A program made the translations under genes and the position numbers. A model generated the notes under the pieces. The model searched no databases. It had not been told where the DNA came from and worked only from the letters and a program-made list of their open reading frames with translations. This document shows positions 10,096-18,052 of a DNA stretch of 64,000 nucleotides, piece by piece. Each line of letters starts with the position of its first letter. The stretch's first letter is position 1. The stretch spans positions 1,466,501-1,530,500 of the forward strand of contig NC_013162.1 of NCBI RefSeq assembly GCF_000023285.1. The letters run 5' to 3'. The DNA is from Capnocytophaga ochracea DSM 7271. Its GTDB lineage: Bacteria > Bacteroidota > Bacteroidia > Flavobacteriales > Flavobacteriaceae.

Positions 10096-10917
10096 ATGAG
10101 AATACTTGTAACCTATTTGGTTTTAATAGTAATGATAGCTTGTACAAAAGAAGAGGCTACTTCTAAGGTAGATGAAAATAACTCCAAGCAACAAAATATG
10201 GTGATAAAAGCTAAATATACTGATTATTACCACCCTTATATGACGTATATTGCTGGAGTAAAAGGAAAAACTACTCTCTGTTGTTATACTATTAAAAAAG
10301 GAAAAATCATCGCACAAGGAGAAAAAACAATGCCTCAGAAACTGAAAATACGAGAAAAATGGTTTGATTTCAATGAAGCAAAAATAGCAGTAAGACATTG
10401 TGGTAGTGTAGTGCTAGCATCTTTAGAAGTAGACTATCCTACAGTGGAGTCACCTGGATTTAGAATTTCTGAAACAGCTTATTACAAAGAGCATCTTGTA
10501 ATGGGAAGTGATAAGATATCAGCCATAGAAGTGGATAGTATCAATACTATTAAGGCTTATGAAGGAATGGGATACCTTGTAAGTTCACCTGGGCTTACTA
10601 GTGATCCATATCGTTACTACGACCCTCAATGGTCGTATGTAGGTCTCTTCTATCCATATACACAAATTGAAAATGATAGTAGAAACGGTTGGGATTACTT
10701 TGTAGTTGATATACAGAATGAAGTAGTGCTTTTTAGAGTTGAAGGACAACGTGTGATAGCTAAATATATTAAAAAATTACCTTTTTCTCCTAAAGAAGAA
10801 ATTATACCCGAGTTTTCTAACACTAATAAAACAATCATTTTTAGAGATAAGGATGGACATCTAAAAAATTATATATTAGTACTAAAAAATGAACAGCTTG
10901 TAGAAAAAAATAATTGA
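10096..10917 (+). CDS. Lipoprotein of a tandem paralogous family, copy 3 (divergent)
   Basis: A 273-residue lipoprotein with lipobox VMIAC (Cys16). It keeps the family plan but is more diverged: an acidic tether, a 'KKGKIIAQGEKTMPQKLKI' segment matching the HIETLP region of copies 1 and 2, a central ISAIEVDSINTIKAYEGMGYLV matching their VVDIPY region, and a C-terminal KNYILVLKNEQLV. It has several cysteines, including CCY near residue 62, that the others lack. It is in the same operon. Function is unknown. Confidence 0.87.
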   Translation: MRILVTYLVLIVMIACTKEEATSKVDENNSKQQNMVIKAKYTDYYHPYMTYIAGVKGKTTLCCYTIKKGKIIAQGEKTMPQKLKIREKWFDFNEAKIAVRHCGSVVLASLEVDYPTVESPGFRISETAYYKEHLVMGSDKISAIEVDSINTIKAYEGMGYLVSSPGLTSDPYRYYDPQWSYVGLFYPYTQIENDSRNGWDYFVVDIQNEVVLFRVEGQRVIAKYIKKLPFSPKEEIIPEFSNTNKTIIFRDKDGHLKNYILVLKNEQLVEKNN

Positions 10918-10921
10918 AACG

Positions 10922-11779
10922 ATGAGAAAAATACTAATATACACTATATTTCTATTCCCTTTTATAGCTTGTCATTTAAAAGAGGAAGAACCCTCCAAAC
11001 CTAAGGAAGAAATAACTGATATAAATGACCCCTTTCAAGAATTTAAAAAAGAATTAGGTATTCCTCAAGAGGTAGAAATACAAGGTCGAGAATCAGGTTA
11101 TCCCGATCCTGAAAATACTTATACTATAGGTAAATATAAAAATACTTTCTATTTTTATTTGATTAGAAACAAGAAGATTATAGCTCAACATCAAGAAACA
11201 CTTCCTGAAAAAGTGATTATAGATGGACGTAACTTCAATACCGAGGAACTAAAAGTAAATTTCTATAGAGATAATGAGGTGCAAGTAGGTCGTATAGTTG
11301 CACAACAACCTTTGGTAGAACCACAAGGATTTAGAGAAGATAAAGATAGATATTATCACAAAAAGTTTGTCTTTTCCAATGATAAAATCTATGAAGTATC
11401 TCTTGAAAAACTATATGGTATTAGTAAAGAAGGAGACTTAGGTTTCTTTGTTCAAATTTATTCTAGAACCGATAGACCGCGATTGGCTTACAATAAAGAG
11501 TGGCAGCTGTTAGGTAAAGTAGCAGGGTGGGGGCAAAGTAATTATTGGAAAAATGATACGTTCTATGCTATAAAAAACAAGAACACTCTTACCCTTTTTA
11601 GAATGAATAACAAGCAAGTTACAGCTAAATATACCTATATACTTCCTTTCAGCGATGAAGATGTAGTGCCTATAATAGAAGCTCGCGAAAAATTCGAGAT
11701 TTTCTTTGAAGATAATGAAGGTAATAAAAAAACATATAGTCTGAAATTCGAGAATGATAAAATTATTCCTAACACATAA
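10922..11779 (+). CDS. Lipoprotein of a tandem paralogous family, copy 4
   Basis: A 285-residue lipoprotein with signal MRKILIYTIFLFPFIAC (Cys17). Family signatures are FYFYLIRNKKIIAQHQETLP, KKFVFSNDKIYEVSLEKLYG and a C-terminal KKTYSLKFENDKI. It closes the cluster; the next gene (uspA-like) follows after 32 bp. The four copies have diverged enough to look like an old duplication series, the kind of pattern seen in surface-antigen or polymorphic families. No function is recognised. Confidence 0.88.
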   Translation: MRKILIYTIFLFPFIACHLKEEEPSKPKEEITDINDPFQEFKKELGIPQEVEIQGRESGYPDPENTYTIGKYKNTFYFYLIRNKKIIAQHQETLPEKVIIDGRNFNTEELKVNFYRDNEVQVGRIVAQQPLVEPQGFREDKDRYYHKKFVFSNDKIYEVSLEKLYGISKEGDLGFFVQIYSRTDRPRLAYNKEWQLLGKVAGWGQSNYWKNDTFYAIKNKNTLTLFRMNNKQVTAKYTYILPFSDEDVVPIIEAREKFEIFFEDNEGNKKTYSLKFENDKIIPNT

Positions 11780-11811
11780 AATTTAATTAATAACTAAAAA
11801 AATAGATTCTT

Positions 11812-12639
11812 ATGAAAAACATTTTAGTAACCACCGATTTTTCAGAAAAGTCAATCGCTTCACTACACGTTGCGATGAGCTTAGCCAAGCAACACAATGC
11901 CAAAGTATATGTGTTGCACGCCATTGAACTTCCTATCCGCTTAATGACCGAAAGTCAAGTATCGGTTCCCGAAGCGATGTATTTCCTCAATCTCACTAAG
12001 CAGCGTTTCAACGACCTTAAAAAGGAAATTGACACCAGTGTCGAAGTGATTGACCTTGTTGAAACCGCTCCGCTACCCGAAGCTGTGGAAGAAGTTGTAA
12101 AGAAATACCATATCGACCTCGTGTTTATGGGCTCTAATGGGGCTTCAGGCGCCAAAGAACTCTTTATAGGCTCTAATGCTGAAAAAGTAGTCCGCTCTGC
12201 CTCTGTGCCTGTATTGGTAATTAAAAATCCACACGAAAAGCTCAAAATTAAACATATGATGTTTGGTTGCGATTTCTCTAAACGATTTTTAAAACCTTTT
12301 GAAAAGGCATTGAAACTTGCTAAAGTATTTGGTGCTAAGGTTGATTTGGTGTATGTTAATACTCCTTACCAATTCCTCACTACTTCCGAAATAAACAAAC
12401 GTATGGAAGAGTTTCTTAAAGAAGCTGAACACGCTCGTCAGCATTTTGAAACACACGTTTATAACGATATTCGTGTAGAAACAGGAATCTTAAACTATGT
12501 GAAGGAAAATGATATAGACCTTATCTGTATGTTCCCTAACGGACGTAAGGGTATTGCTCACTTCTTCAATGGAAGTATCAGTAGCGACCTTGTAAATCAC
12601 TCCAGCACACCAGTGCTCACTATTAAAGTGGAAAAGTAG
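11812..12639 (+). CDS. Tandem UspA-family universal stress protein
   Basis: The 275-residue protein contains two Usp domains (about 1-143 and 145-275). The first ends with the nucleotide-binding signature GSNGASGAKELFIGSNAEKV followed by VPVLVI. The second has NGRKGIAHFFNGSIS and TPVLTI, a weaker match to the ATP-binding loop. Such cytoplasmic proteins help cells survive starvation and other stresses, but the ligand and partner here are unknown. A strong terminator follows, so it ends the plus-strand unit. Confidence 0.93.
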   Translation: MKNILVTTDFSEKSIASLHVAMSLAKQHNAKVYVLHAIELPIRLMTESQVSVPEAMYFLNLTKQRFNDLKKEIDTSVEVIDLVETAPLPEAVEEVVKKYHIDLVFMGSNGASGAKELFIGSNAEKVVRSASVPVLVIKNPHEKLKIKHMMFGCDFSKRFLKPFEKALKLAKVFGAKVDLVYVNTPYQFLTTSEINKRMEEFLKEAEHARQHFETHVYNDIRVETGILNYVKENDIDLICMFPNGRKGIAHFFNGSISSDLVNHSSTPVLTIKVEK

Positions 12640-12653
12640 GAGAATGTTAATGT

Positions 12654-12690
12654 AAAAAGGCTGTAAGAAAACTCTTACAGCCTTTTTATT
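12654..12690. terminator. Bidirectional intrinsic terminator
   Basis: A 15-bp perfect stem (12654-12668 with 12673-12687), loop AAAC, is flanked by A and T runs. It separates the UspA gene from the convergent isochorismatase-like gene. Confidence 0.92.
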
Positions 12691-12716
12691 AATTATTAGC
12701 CATTAATTATTATTTC
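12689..12716. repeat. 7-bp periodic spacer
   Basis: Four heptads (TTAATTA, TTAGCCA, TTAATTA, TTATTTC) run from the terminator tail into the stop codon of the isochorismatase-like gene. Confidence 0.5.
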
Positions 12717-13246
12717 ACTAATCTCGCTATTTCTTTAAATCGCGGATGCTCGGCAGTGCGCAAGAGGGCAAAGAGTACCGCTTCGGTGCTTAATAGAGTA
12801 GCTCCTGCATCGCGTAGCATTGTGAGCCCGATATGCTTATTGCTTTCGGTACGCGAAGATACTGCATCGGCAATTACGGATACTTCATAACCTTCAGCGA
12901 GTAAATCGAGCGCAGTTTGGTAAATACAGATATGAGTTTCAATACCTATGAGCAATATGTGCTTGCGGTTGTTAGCCCTAAGCTCTTTGCGGAACTCAGC
13001 ATTACCCCAAGCTGAAAAGCTACTTTTCTTCACGGAGGTTTTGCCTTCTAATATCTCAGCAATTACAGGGTGAGTAGCACCCAACTTATCGGGCATTTGT
13101 TCCACCCAAATGATAGGAAGCTCTAAGAGCTTGCTTCCCTCAATAAGAATCCTGCTGTTGTGCAACACCTCTTCCGATTTATAAACGATTTGTGATAACT
13201 TCCCCTGAATATCAAGGATTACCAATTGTGTATTTTCTGTTGTCAT
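12710..13246 (-). CDS. Isochorismatase-family cysteine hydrolase (YcaC-like)
   Basis: The 178-residue protein has the alpha/beta layout and catalytic set of the isochorismatase superfamily: Asp12 (LVILDIQ), a Lys near 73-74 (SVKKSSFSAW) and Cys107 in GIETHICIYQTALDL. It is closest in pattern to YcaC-like hydrolases, whose true substrates are mostly unknown. It is probably monocistronic and cytoplasmic. Isochorismate hydrolysis is not implied, because no siderophore genes are nearby. Confidence 0.9.
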   Translation of the reverse strand: MTTENTQLVILDIQGKLSQIVYKSEEVLHNSRILIEGSKLLELPIIWVEQMPDKLGATHPVIAEILEGKTSVKKSSFSAWGNAEFRKELRANNRKHILLIGIETHICIYQTALDLLAEGYEVSVIADAVSSRTESNKHIGLTMLRDAGATLLSTEAVLFALLRTAEHPRFKEIARLVK

Positions 13247-13288
13247 ACTATTGATTATTATTAATTGATACTCATCTTCTATCTTATT

Positions 13289-15304
13289 TTATCTCTTATC
13301 TAAGTCGAATCCTGCTCTTCTCATTAAAGCATCTATAGAGGGCTCTTTTCCACGAAAGCGTTTGTAAAGGGTCATTTCCTTCTCACTACTGCCTTTGCTG
13401 AGCACTTCTCCACGGAAACGAGTAGCTACTTCAGTATTAAAAATACTTGCTTCCTTAAAAACTTCAAAAGCATCAGCATCTAGCACTTCCGACCATTTGT
13501 AACTATAATACCCTGCGGCATAACCTCCACTAAAAATATGTGAAAAGGCAGGCGAGATACACATCGCTTCCATAGTTGGATACAGTTGGGTTTCTTTGGT
13601 AACTGTTTGTTCGAAAGTGTGAACATCTTCAAGGCGTTCCAAATGAGGATAGGTATGCCACGCCATATCTAAGAACCCAAAGTTTAACTGACGCACACTT
13701 AAAAGTCCTTCCATAAAGACACTGGCTTCTTTTATTTTTTGCACCCATTCTATGGGCAAAGGCTCACCTGTTTGGTAATGCGTTGCAAAAAGACGCAAGG
13801 TTTCTTCTTCGTAACACCAGTTCTCCATCAGCTGGCTGGGAAGCTCTACAAAGTCGCGGGCTACATTAGTACCGCTTAGAGAAGGATACGTAACCTTAGA
13901 AAGCATACCGTGAAGAGCGTGCCCAAACTCGTGGAAGAGAGTTGTCAGTTCGTTGAAGGTGAGCAAGGAAGGAGCCGAAGCAGTAGGGCGCGTGAAGTTA
14001 CACACTATGGAAATGTGTGGACGCGAATCCTTTCCCTCAGTATCAGTGTATTGCTCTTTGTAAGAGGTCATCCACGCACCATTGCGTTTGCCTGTACGTG
14101 GAAAGAAATCGGTGTAGAAAAGGGCGAGATATTCTCCTTTATCATCGGTTACTTTGTAGGTTTGTACTTCGGGGTGATACTTTTCTACCTCATCGGTAAG
14201 GGTGAAGTGCAAACCGTAGAGCTTATGTGCTACTGCAAACATTCCTTCCACTGCTTTATCCAAAGATAAGTAGGGTTTTAATAGAGAATCATCTATTTGA
14301 TAGCGCTGTTGTTTCAGTTTTTCGGCATAATAAGCAAAATCCCATTGCTGAAAGTCATCAAGTCCTGAAAAGGCTTTTAGCTCTTCTAATTCTTTGATTG
14401 CTTGCGGTTTGGCTTTAGCTAAAAGTTTATTCAAGAAATCCATTACCTTTTCTGATGTTTCTGCCATACGTTCTTCTAATACCAAAGAGGCATAATCGGG
14501 ATAACCCAATAGTGAGGCGCGTTGGGCACGTAACTCAGCGATACGCAACACATTGGCTTCGTTATTATAAGCACTATCACCTGCACAACGGCTGTGATAG
14601 TCAATAAAAAGTTTACGGCGCAACTCACGGTTATTAGCATATTTCATCACGGCGGTATAGACAGGCAGGTCGAGGGTAATCACCCAGCCTTCTTTATGGT
14701 GCTTTTTGGCTTCGGTAGCGAGCATCTCTAATACAAAGTCGGGTAGACCGCTGAGCTCTTCTTTATGGCTAATCACCCATTGATAATGCTGTGTTTCAGC
14801 CAATACATTTTCTGAAAACTTCAGTTTGAGGCGCGCTAATTCCTTGTCAATTCTGCGCAAATGCTCTTTATCATTCAATGATAAATTTGCACCATTGCGA
14901 GTAAAACTCTTATAAGTCTTTTCAAGTAGAGTATGTTGTTCTGGTGAAGCGGAAAGGTAATTGCGGGTTTTGTAAACTGTTTCTACACGTTTAAAAAGTG
15001 CTTCGTTCAAACGGATATCGTTGCTGTAATCGGTGAGCAGAGGCGAGATGCGTTGAGCTTCTGCTTGCAGGGCTTCGTTAGTTTCGGCACTGTTCAAGTT
15101 GAAGAACATCGCGGTAAGTCGGTCGAGTTCTAATCCCACATAAGCCAAAGGCTGTATTGTATTCATATAGGTAGGCACTTCTGGATTATGAGCAATGGTA
15201 TCGATTTCTTTGAGGCTTTTGGCAATAGCTTTTTGGATCGCTGGTAGATAGTCGGTAGGAGCAAAGCGCGAAAAGGGCGCTGCGTTATAAGGTGTTTGGA
15301 ACAT
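13289..15304 (-). CDS. M3-family oligopeptidase (oligopeptidase A / dipeptidyl carboxypeptidase type)
   Basis: A 671-residue zinc metallopeptidase. The HExxH zinc site is in TLFHEFGHALHGML near residue 457, and the downstream glutamate region fits M3 enzymes (about residues 480-490, ENWCYE). Length and the C-terminal GYAAGYYSYKWSEVLDADAF motif match PrlC/Dcp. No signal peptide is seen, so it should be cytoplasmic and degrade short peptides. Its promoter lies just upstream (15331-15361). Confidence 0.95.
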   Translation of the reverse strand: MFQTPYNAAPFSRFAPTDYLPAIQKAIAKSLKEIDTIAHNPEVPTYMNTIQPLAYVGLELDRLTAMFFNLNSAETNEALQAEAQRISPLLTDYSNDIRLNEALFKRVETVYKTRNYLSASPEQHTLLEKTYKSFTRNGANLSLNDKEHLRRIDKELARLKLKFSENVLAETQHYQWVISHKEELSGLPDFVLEMLATEAKKHHKEGWVITLDLPVYTAVMKYANNRELRRKLFIDYHSRCAGDSAYNNEANVLRIAELRAQRASLLGYPDYASLVLEERMAETSEKVMDFLNKLLAKAKPQAIKELEELKAFSGLDDFQQWDFAYYAEKLKQQRYQIDDSLLKPYLSLDKAVEGMFAVAHKLYGLHFTLTDEVEKYHPEVQTYKVTDDKGEYLALFYTDFFPRTGKRNGAWMTSYKEQYTDTEGKDSRPHISIVCNFTRPTASAPSLLTFNELTTLFHEFGHALHGMLSKVTYPSLSGTNVARDFVELPSQLMENWCYEEETLRLFATHYQTGEPLPIEWVQKIKEASVFMEGLLSVRQLNFGFLDMAWHTYPHLERLEDVHTFEQTVTKETQLYPTMEAMCISPAFSHIFSGGYAAGYYSYKWSEVLDADAFEVFKEASIFNTEVATRFRGEVLSKGSSEKEMTLYKRFRGKEPSIDALMRRAGFDLDKR

Positions 15305-15330
15305 ATAGGTTGTCTTTTATTATGAGAGTG

Positions 15331-15361
15331 CAAATATATATCTTTATGCGGGATTTAGCAA
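15331..15361 (-). promoter_or_regulatory. Promoter of the M3 peptidase gene
   Basis: Minus strand: TTG (15361-15359), a 20-bp spacer and TATATTTG (15338-15331), 27 bp before the ATG at 15304. Confidence 0.75.
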
Positions 15362-15466
15362 ATTAGCAGAAGAGAGAACAAATAGATTGTGCTAAATTTT
15401 TCAGTGAAAAGAAAAATATTGAAATATAAAGGTAGAAAAAGGAAAATGATTTTTGAAGCCTTCTGA

Positions 15467-15521
15467 GACGAACCTAAAGCGAACCTAAGGCGAAGGTAAG
15501 GCGAAGATAAGACGAAGAAAA
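15467..15521. repeat. 11-bp periodic tandem array
   Basis: Five back-to-back 11-bp units: GACGAACCTAA, AGCGAACCTAA, GGCGAAGGTAA, GGCGAAGATAA, GACGAAGAAAA. It lies in the 377-bp gap between two divergent genes, and no ORF is preserved across it. Confidence 0.85.
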
Positions 15522-15642
15522 GGTGCTTTTAAGTTGATTTTGAGGCGATAAGAAGAGGGTTTTAAGTTGAGTGAAGTTTTAAATTTTGTTAAAGCCAATT
15601 TTCTAAACGAAACATTTCTGACTATAGCCAACAGAAGACAAA

Positions 15643-15673
15643 TTTGTCAATTAAAAAATGTTTTGTACTTTTG
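15643..15673 (+). promoter_or_regulatory. Promoter of the YqiA-like gene
   Basis: TTTG 15643-15646, a 19-bp spacer and TACTTTTG 15666-15673 match the consensus exactly. The ATG at 15682 is only 8 bases past the -7 box, so the transcript should be nearly leaderless. Confidence 0.8.
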
Positions 15674-15681
15674 CCCTCATT

Positions 15682-16185
15682 ATGAAAATACTCTATTTAC
15701 ACGGTCTCGATAGCTACTTACAAGACGATAGGCGCGCAGTGCTCACCCCTTACGGTGAAATCTTCGCCCCTACGATTGACTATCGGAATGCGCCTAACCT
15801 CTTTGCTGAGTTACAAAAAGAGTATGCTGAGGTTGATGTGCTTATAGGTTCAAGTCTTGGAGGGCTCATTGTCTATTACCTTGCTCAAAAGCTTGGAAAA
15901 CCTTGCTTGTTGTTCAATCCTGCGCTTACCTATCGACACGAAGTGCCTTTTAACACCCAACCCAACCTTAATTACCGCGCTTATATGCAGATAGTTATCG
16001 GTTTGCAGGACGACGTCATTACACCGTGGGAGTCGCTATCAGTTCTCCGAGAAGATATGAGTCCTCAGCAAAATATAGAAATTCACCTCTTGAATACTAT
16101 GGCACACACTTATCCCATAGAGATTTTTGAAAAAGAAGTGAAGGAGTTTTTTGAGGTAAAAGGAGGGAGCCACACTGGCAGATAG
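15682..16185 (+). CDS. YqiA/UPF0227-type alpha/beta-fold esterase
   Basis: I start at ATG 15682 (MKILYLHGLDSY), since the longer frame begins inside the promoter. The 167-residue protein is a minimal alpha/beta hydrolase: oxyanion-side motif LHGLD, nucleophile elbow GSSLGG (Ser58), then Asp in GLQDDVITP and His in MAHTYP completing the triad. This is the YqiA/YcfP family, cytoplasmic serine esterases with poorly defined substrates. A heptad-repeat spacer links it to hemB, so the two may be one operon. Confidence 0.88.
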   Translation: MKILYLHGLDSYLQDDRRAVLTPYGEIFAPTIDYRNAPNLFAELQKEYAEVDVLIGSSLGGLIVYYLAQKLGKPCLLFNPALTYRHEVPFNTQPNLNYRAYMQIVIGLQDDVITPWESLSVLREDMSPQQNIEIHLLNTMAHTYPIEIFEKEVKEFFEVKGGSHTGR

Positions 16186-16242
16186 TAGGTAAAAAGATAA
16201 ATAAGGACTAAATATTAATCATTAAAAATTAATAACTAAATA
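16180..16242. repeat. 7-bp periodic spacer filling the gap before hemB
   Basis: Nine consecutive heptads, e.g. AGGTAAA, AAGATAA, CTAAATA, TTAATCA, TTAATAA, run from the stop codon of the esterase gene to 2 bp before the hemB ATG. Confidence 0.65.
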
Positions 16243-16244
16243 TA

Positions 16245-17231
16245 ATGTATCCACTGAGAAGAAACCGCCGTTTGCGCGTAAACGATACGGTACGTAGTTT
16301 GGTAAAAGAAACGATTGTTACCCCCGATGATTTTCTTGTACCTCTCTTTGTAGTTGAAGGTACTGGCGTAAAAGAAGAAATAGCCTCTATGCCGGGTTAT
16401 TACCGTTATAGCCTCGACCTATTAACAAAAGAAGTAAAAGAGCTTTGGAGCTTAGGACTCAAATCGGTATTACTGTTTGTGAAAGTGCCTGACGCTCTTA
16501 AAGACAACAAAGGCGTAGAAGCAGCCAACCCTAATGGCTTGATGCAACGCGCTATTAAAACTGTGAAAGAAGCAGTGCCCCAAATGCTCGTAATGACTGA
16601 TGTAGCACTCGACCCTTATTCCATTTATGGTCACGATGGCATTGTGGAAAACGGACGCATTGTGAACGATGCTACTGTAAATGCTCTTTGTACAATGGCA
16701 CTCTCACACGCTCAGGCAGGTGCTGATTTCATCGCGCCCAGCGATATGATGGACGGACGTATCCTCGCCTTGCGTGAAACCCTTGAAGACAATAGCTTTG
16801 AGCACGTAGGGATAATGGCTTATAGTGCCAAGTACGCCTCAGCTTTCTACGGACCTTTCCGCGATGCACTCGACAGTGCTCCCGTAGACCAACAGGATAT
16901 CCCTAAGGATAAGAAAACTTACCAAATGGACTATCACAACCGCCTCGAAGCTTTACGCGAAACCCGTATGGATATAGAGGAAGGTGCTGATATTGTGATG
17001 GTAAAACCAGGGCTTTGCTATTTAGACATCGTTCGCGAGGTGAAGAATATGAGCGAAGTGCCCGTGGCTGTTTACCAAGTATCGGGTGAATACGCAATGC
17101 TGAAAGCTGCTGCTGCCAACGGTTGGCTCGATCACGATGCTGTAATGATGGAACAAATTGTGAGCATCAAGCGTGCTGGTGCCGACCTTATCGCTAGCTA
17201 TTTTGCTAAGGAAGTCGTAAAACTTTTATAG
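16245..17231 (+). CDS. hemB: Delta-aminolevulinic acid dehydratase (porphobilinogen synthase)
   Basis: HemB condenses two 5-aminolevulinate molecules into porphobilinogen, the first common step of tetrapyrrole synthesis. The 328-residue length is standard. The Schiff-base lysines are in MAYSAKYASAFYGPFRDA and DIVMVKPGLCYLD. The metal region reads DVALDPYSIYGHDG with no cysteines where zinc enzymes have three, so this is predicted to be the zinc-independent, magnesium/potassium-type enzyme. The heme it helps supply could serve the cytochrome c encoded next. Confidence 0.97.
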   Translation: MYPLRRNRRLRVNDTVRSLVKETIVTPDDFLVPLFVVEGTGVKEEIASMPGYYRYSLDLLTKEVKELWSLGLKSVLLFVKVPDALKDNKGVEAANPNGLMQRAIKTVKEAVPQMLVMTDVALDPYSIYGHDGIVENGRIVNDATVNALCTMALSHAQAGADFIAPSDMMDGRILALRETLEDNSFEHVGIMAYSAKYASAFYGPFRDALDSAPVDQQDIPKDKKTYQMDYHNRLEALRETRMDIEEGADIVMVKPGLCYLDIVREVKNMSEVPVAVYQVSGEYAMLKAAAANGWLDHDAVMMEQIVSIKRAGADLIASYFAKEVVKLL

Positions 17232-17300
17232 GTAGGAATCTCTTGCGGGAGAGAAATTGAACAAATCACACCAAATCAAACAGGGAATCTATATCTTTGT

Positions 17301-17382
17301 TTAATTTCTATGGTTTTAGCCATATTTCTTTACAAAACAAGAATGCTTAATTAATTTTCATAGCGCAAGCTATATTTCTTTA
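17301..17382 (+). repeat. Two 32-bp direct repeats, each with a small hairpin, upstream of the cytochrome gene
   Basis: Copies start at 17301 and 17351, exactly 50 bp apart. Both share TTAATTT at the left and ATATTTCTTTA at the right. Each has a 5-bp stem that differs in sequence: TATGG/CCATA with a TTTTAG loop in the first, ATAGC/GCTAT with a GCAA tetraloop in the second. Stem changes are paired, which suggests that RNA structure is kept. Confidence 0.6.
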
Positions 17383-17389
17383 TACACTA

Positions 17390-17890
17390 ATGAAAAAACA
17401 CTTTTTATCATTCGCCACTATGGCACTTTTAACCGCTTGTGGTGGCGGAACGAACAACAATAACACCACCACCGATAGTACTACCCAAGAGGCAACAACT
17501 ACTGTACCTGCCTCTTCAAACACTGCCTCAGAGCCCGATTTTCCTGATTGGCAAAACAACAAAGGGATAGGTCCCGTGAAGACCATCACCCCACCCTTAG
17601 CTGATACCCCCGATGCAGCAATGGTAGCCAAAGGAGAGGAGACTTTCAATACCTATTGCACCGTGTGCCACCGTCCTAAAAAGCGACTCACAGGACCTGC
17701 AATGATAGGTTTGCTCGACCGCCGTACGCCAGAGTGGGTGATGAATATGATTCTCAATCCCGATGTGATGGAGAAGCAAGACCCTATCGCCAAGAAGTTG
17801 ATAGAAGAGTACAACACCTTAATGCTCAACCAGCGCTTGAACGAACAGCAAGCTCGTGAACTTTTGGAATATATCAGAACAATAAAATAA
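17390..17890 (+). CDS. Cytochrome c-type lipoprotein
   Basis: A 166-residue protein with a lipoprotein signal (MKKHFLSFATMALLTAC, Cys17), a Thr/Asn-rich tether (about 20-50) and a single-heme domain. The heme site is CTVCH at residues 90-94, and several methionines (for example AMIGLL, MNMIL) could be the distal ligand. It should be anchored in the periplasm-facing membrane leaflet and carry electrons, perhaps to a peroxidase or oxidase; no partner is nearby. Two structured repeats precede its start. Confidence 0.9.
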   Translation: MKKHFLSFATMALLTACGGGTNNNNTTTDSTTQEATTTVPASSNTASEPDFPDWQNNKGIGPVKTITPPLADTPDAAMVAKGEETFNTYCTVCHRPKKRLTGPAMIGLLDRRTPEWVMNMILNPDVMEKQDPIAKKLIEEYNTLMLNQRLNEQQARELLEYIRTIK

Positions 17891-17897
17891 GAAATAA

Positions 17898-17927
17898 TTG
17901 TTCATTATCTATTTTTTTGTATCTTTG
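17898..17927 (+). promoter_or_regulatory. Promoter leading into a 17-codon ORF and terminator
   Basis: TTG 17898-17900, a 19-bp spacer and TATCTTTG 17920-17927 match the consensus exactly. Confidence 0.78.
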
Positions 17928-17958
17928 CCGAGTGAATAACTTAAAATAAGAATCACTA

Positions 17959-18012
17959 ATGAAGAAACTTGCACTCAGCTTAGCTATTATAACAAATGTT
18001 GCACTTATATAA
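17959..18012 (+). CDS. 17-codon leader-like ORF
   Basis: ATG 17959 opens MKKLALSLAIITNVALI and stops at 18010-18012, which is the base of the following terminator hairpin. It has the positive start and hydrophobic core of a signal peptide but no cargo. It could be a leader peptide that controls the terminator, the stump of a lost secreted protein, or a genuine membrane microprotein. It contains no run of regulatory codons, so classic amino-acid attenuation is unlikely. Confidence 0.4.
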   Translation: MKKLALSLAIITNVALI

Positions 18013-18040
18013 AAGGCAGTTGGTAGCGACTGCCTTTTTC
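18011..18040 (+). terminator. Intrinsic terminator before the CorC-type gene
   Basis: A 10-bp stem AAAAGGCAGT/ACTGCCTTTT with an 8-nt loop and a T tail sits 13 bp before ATG 18053. Promoter, short ORF and terminator together precede the gene. Confidence 0.8.
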
Positions 18041-18052
18041 TATTATACCCTT

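Noticed and set aside
13910-14269. 119-codon plus-strand ORF inside the M3 peptidase
   Set aside because: It is antisense to the catalytic region of an intact conserved gene and has no leader signals.
17996-18052. Upstream extension of the CorC-type protein
   Set aside because: It would translate a terminator hairpin; ATG 18053 gives a normal membrane N-terminus.
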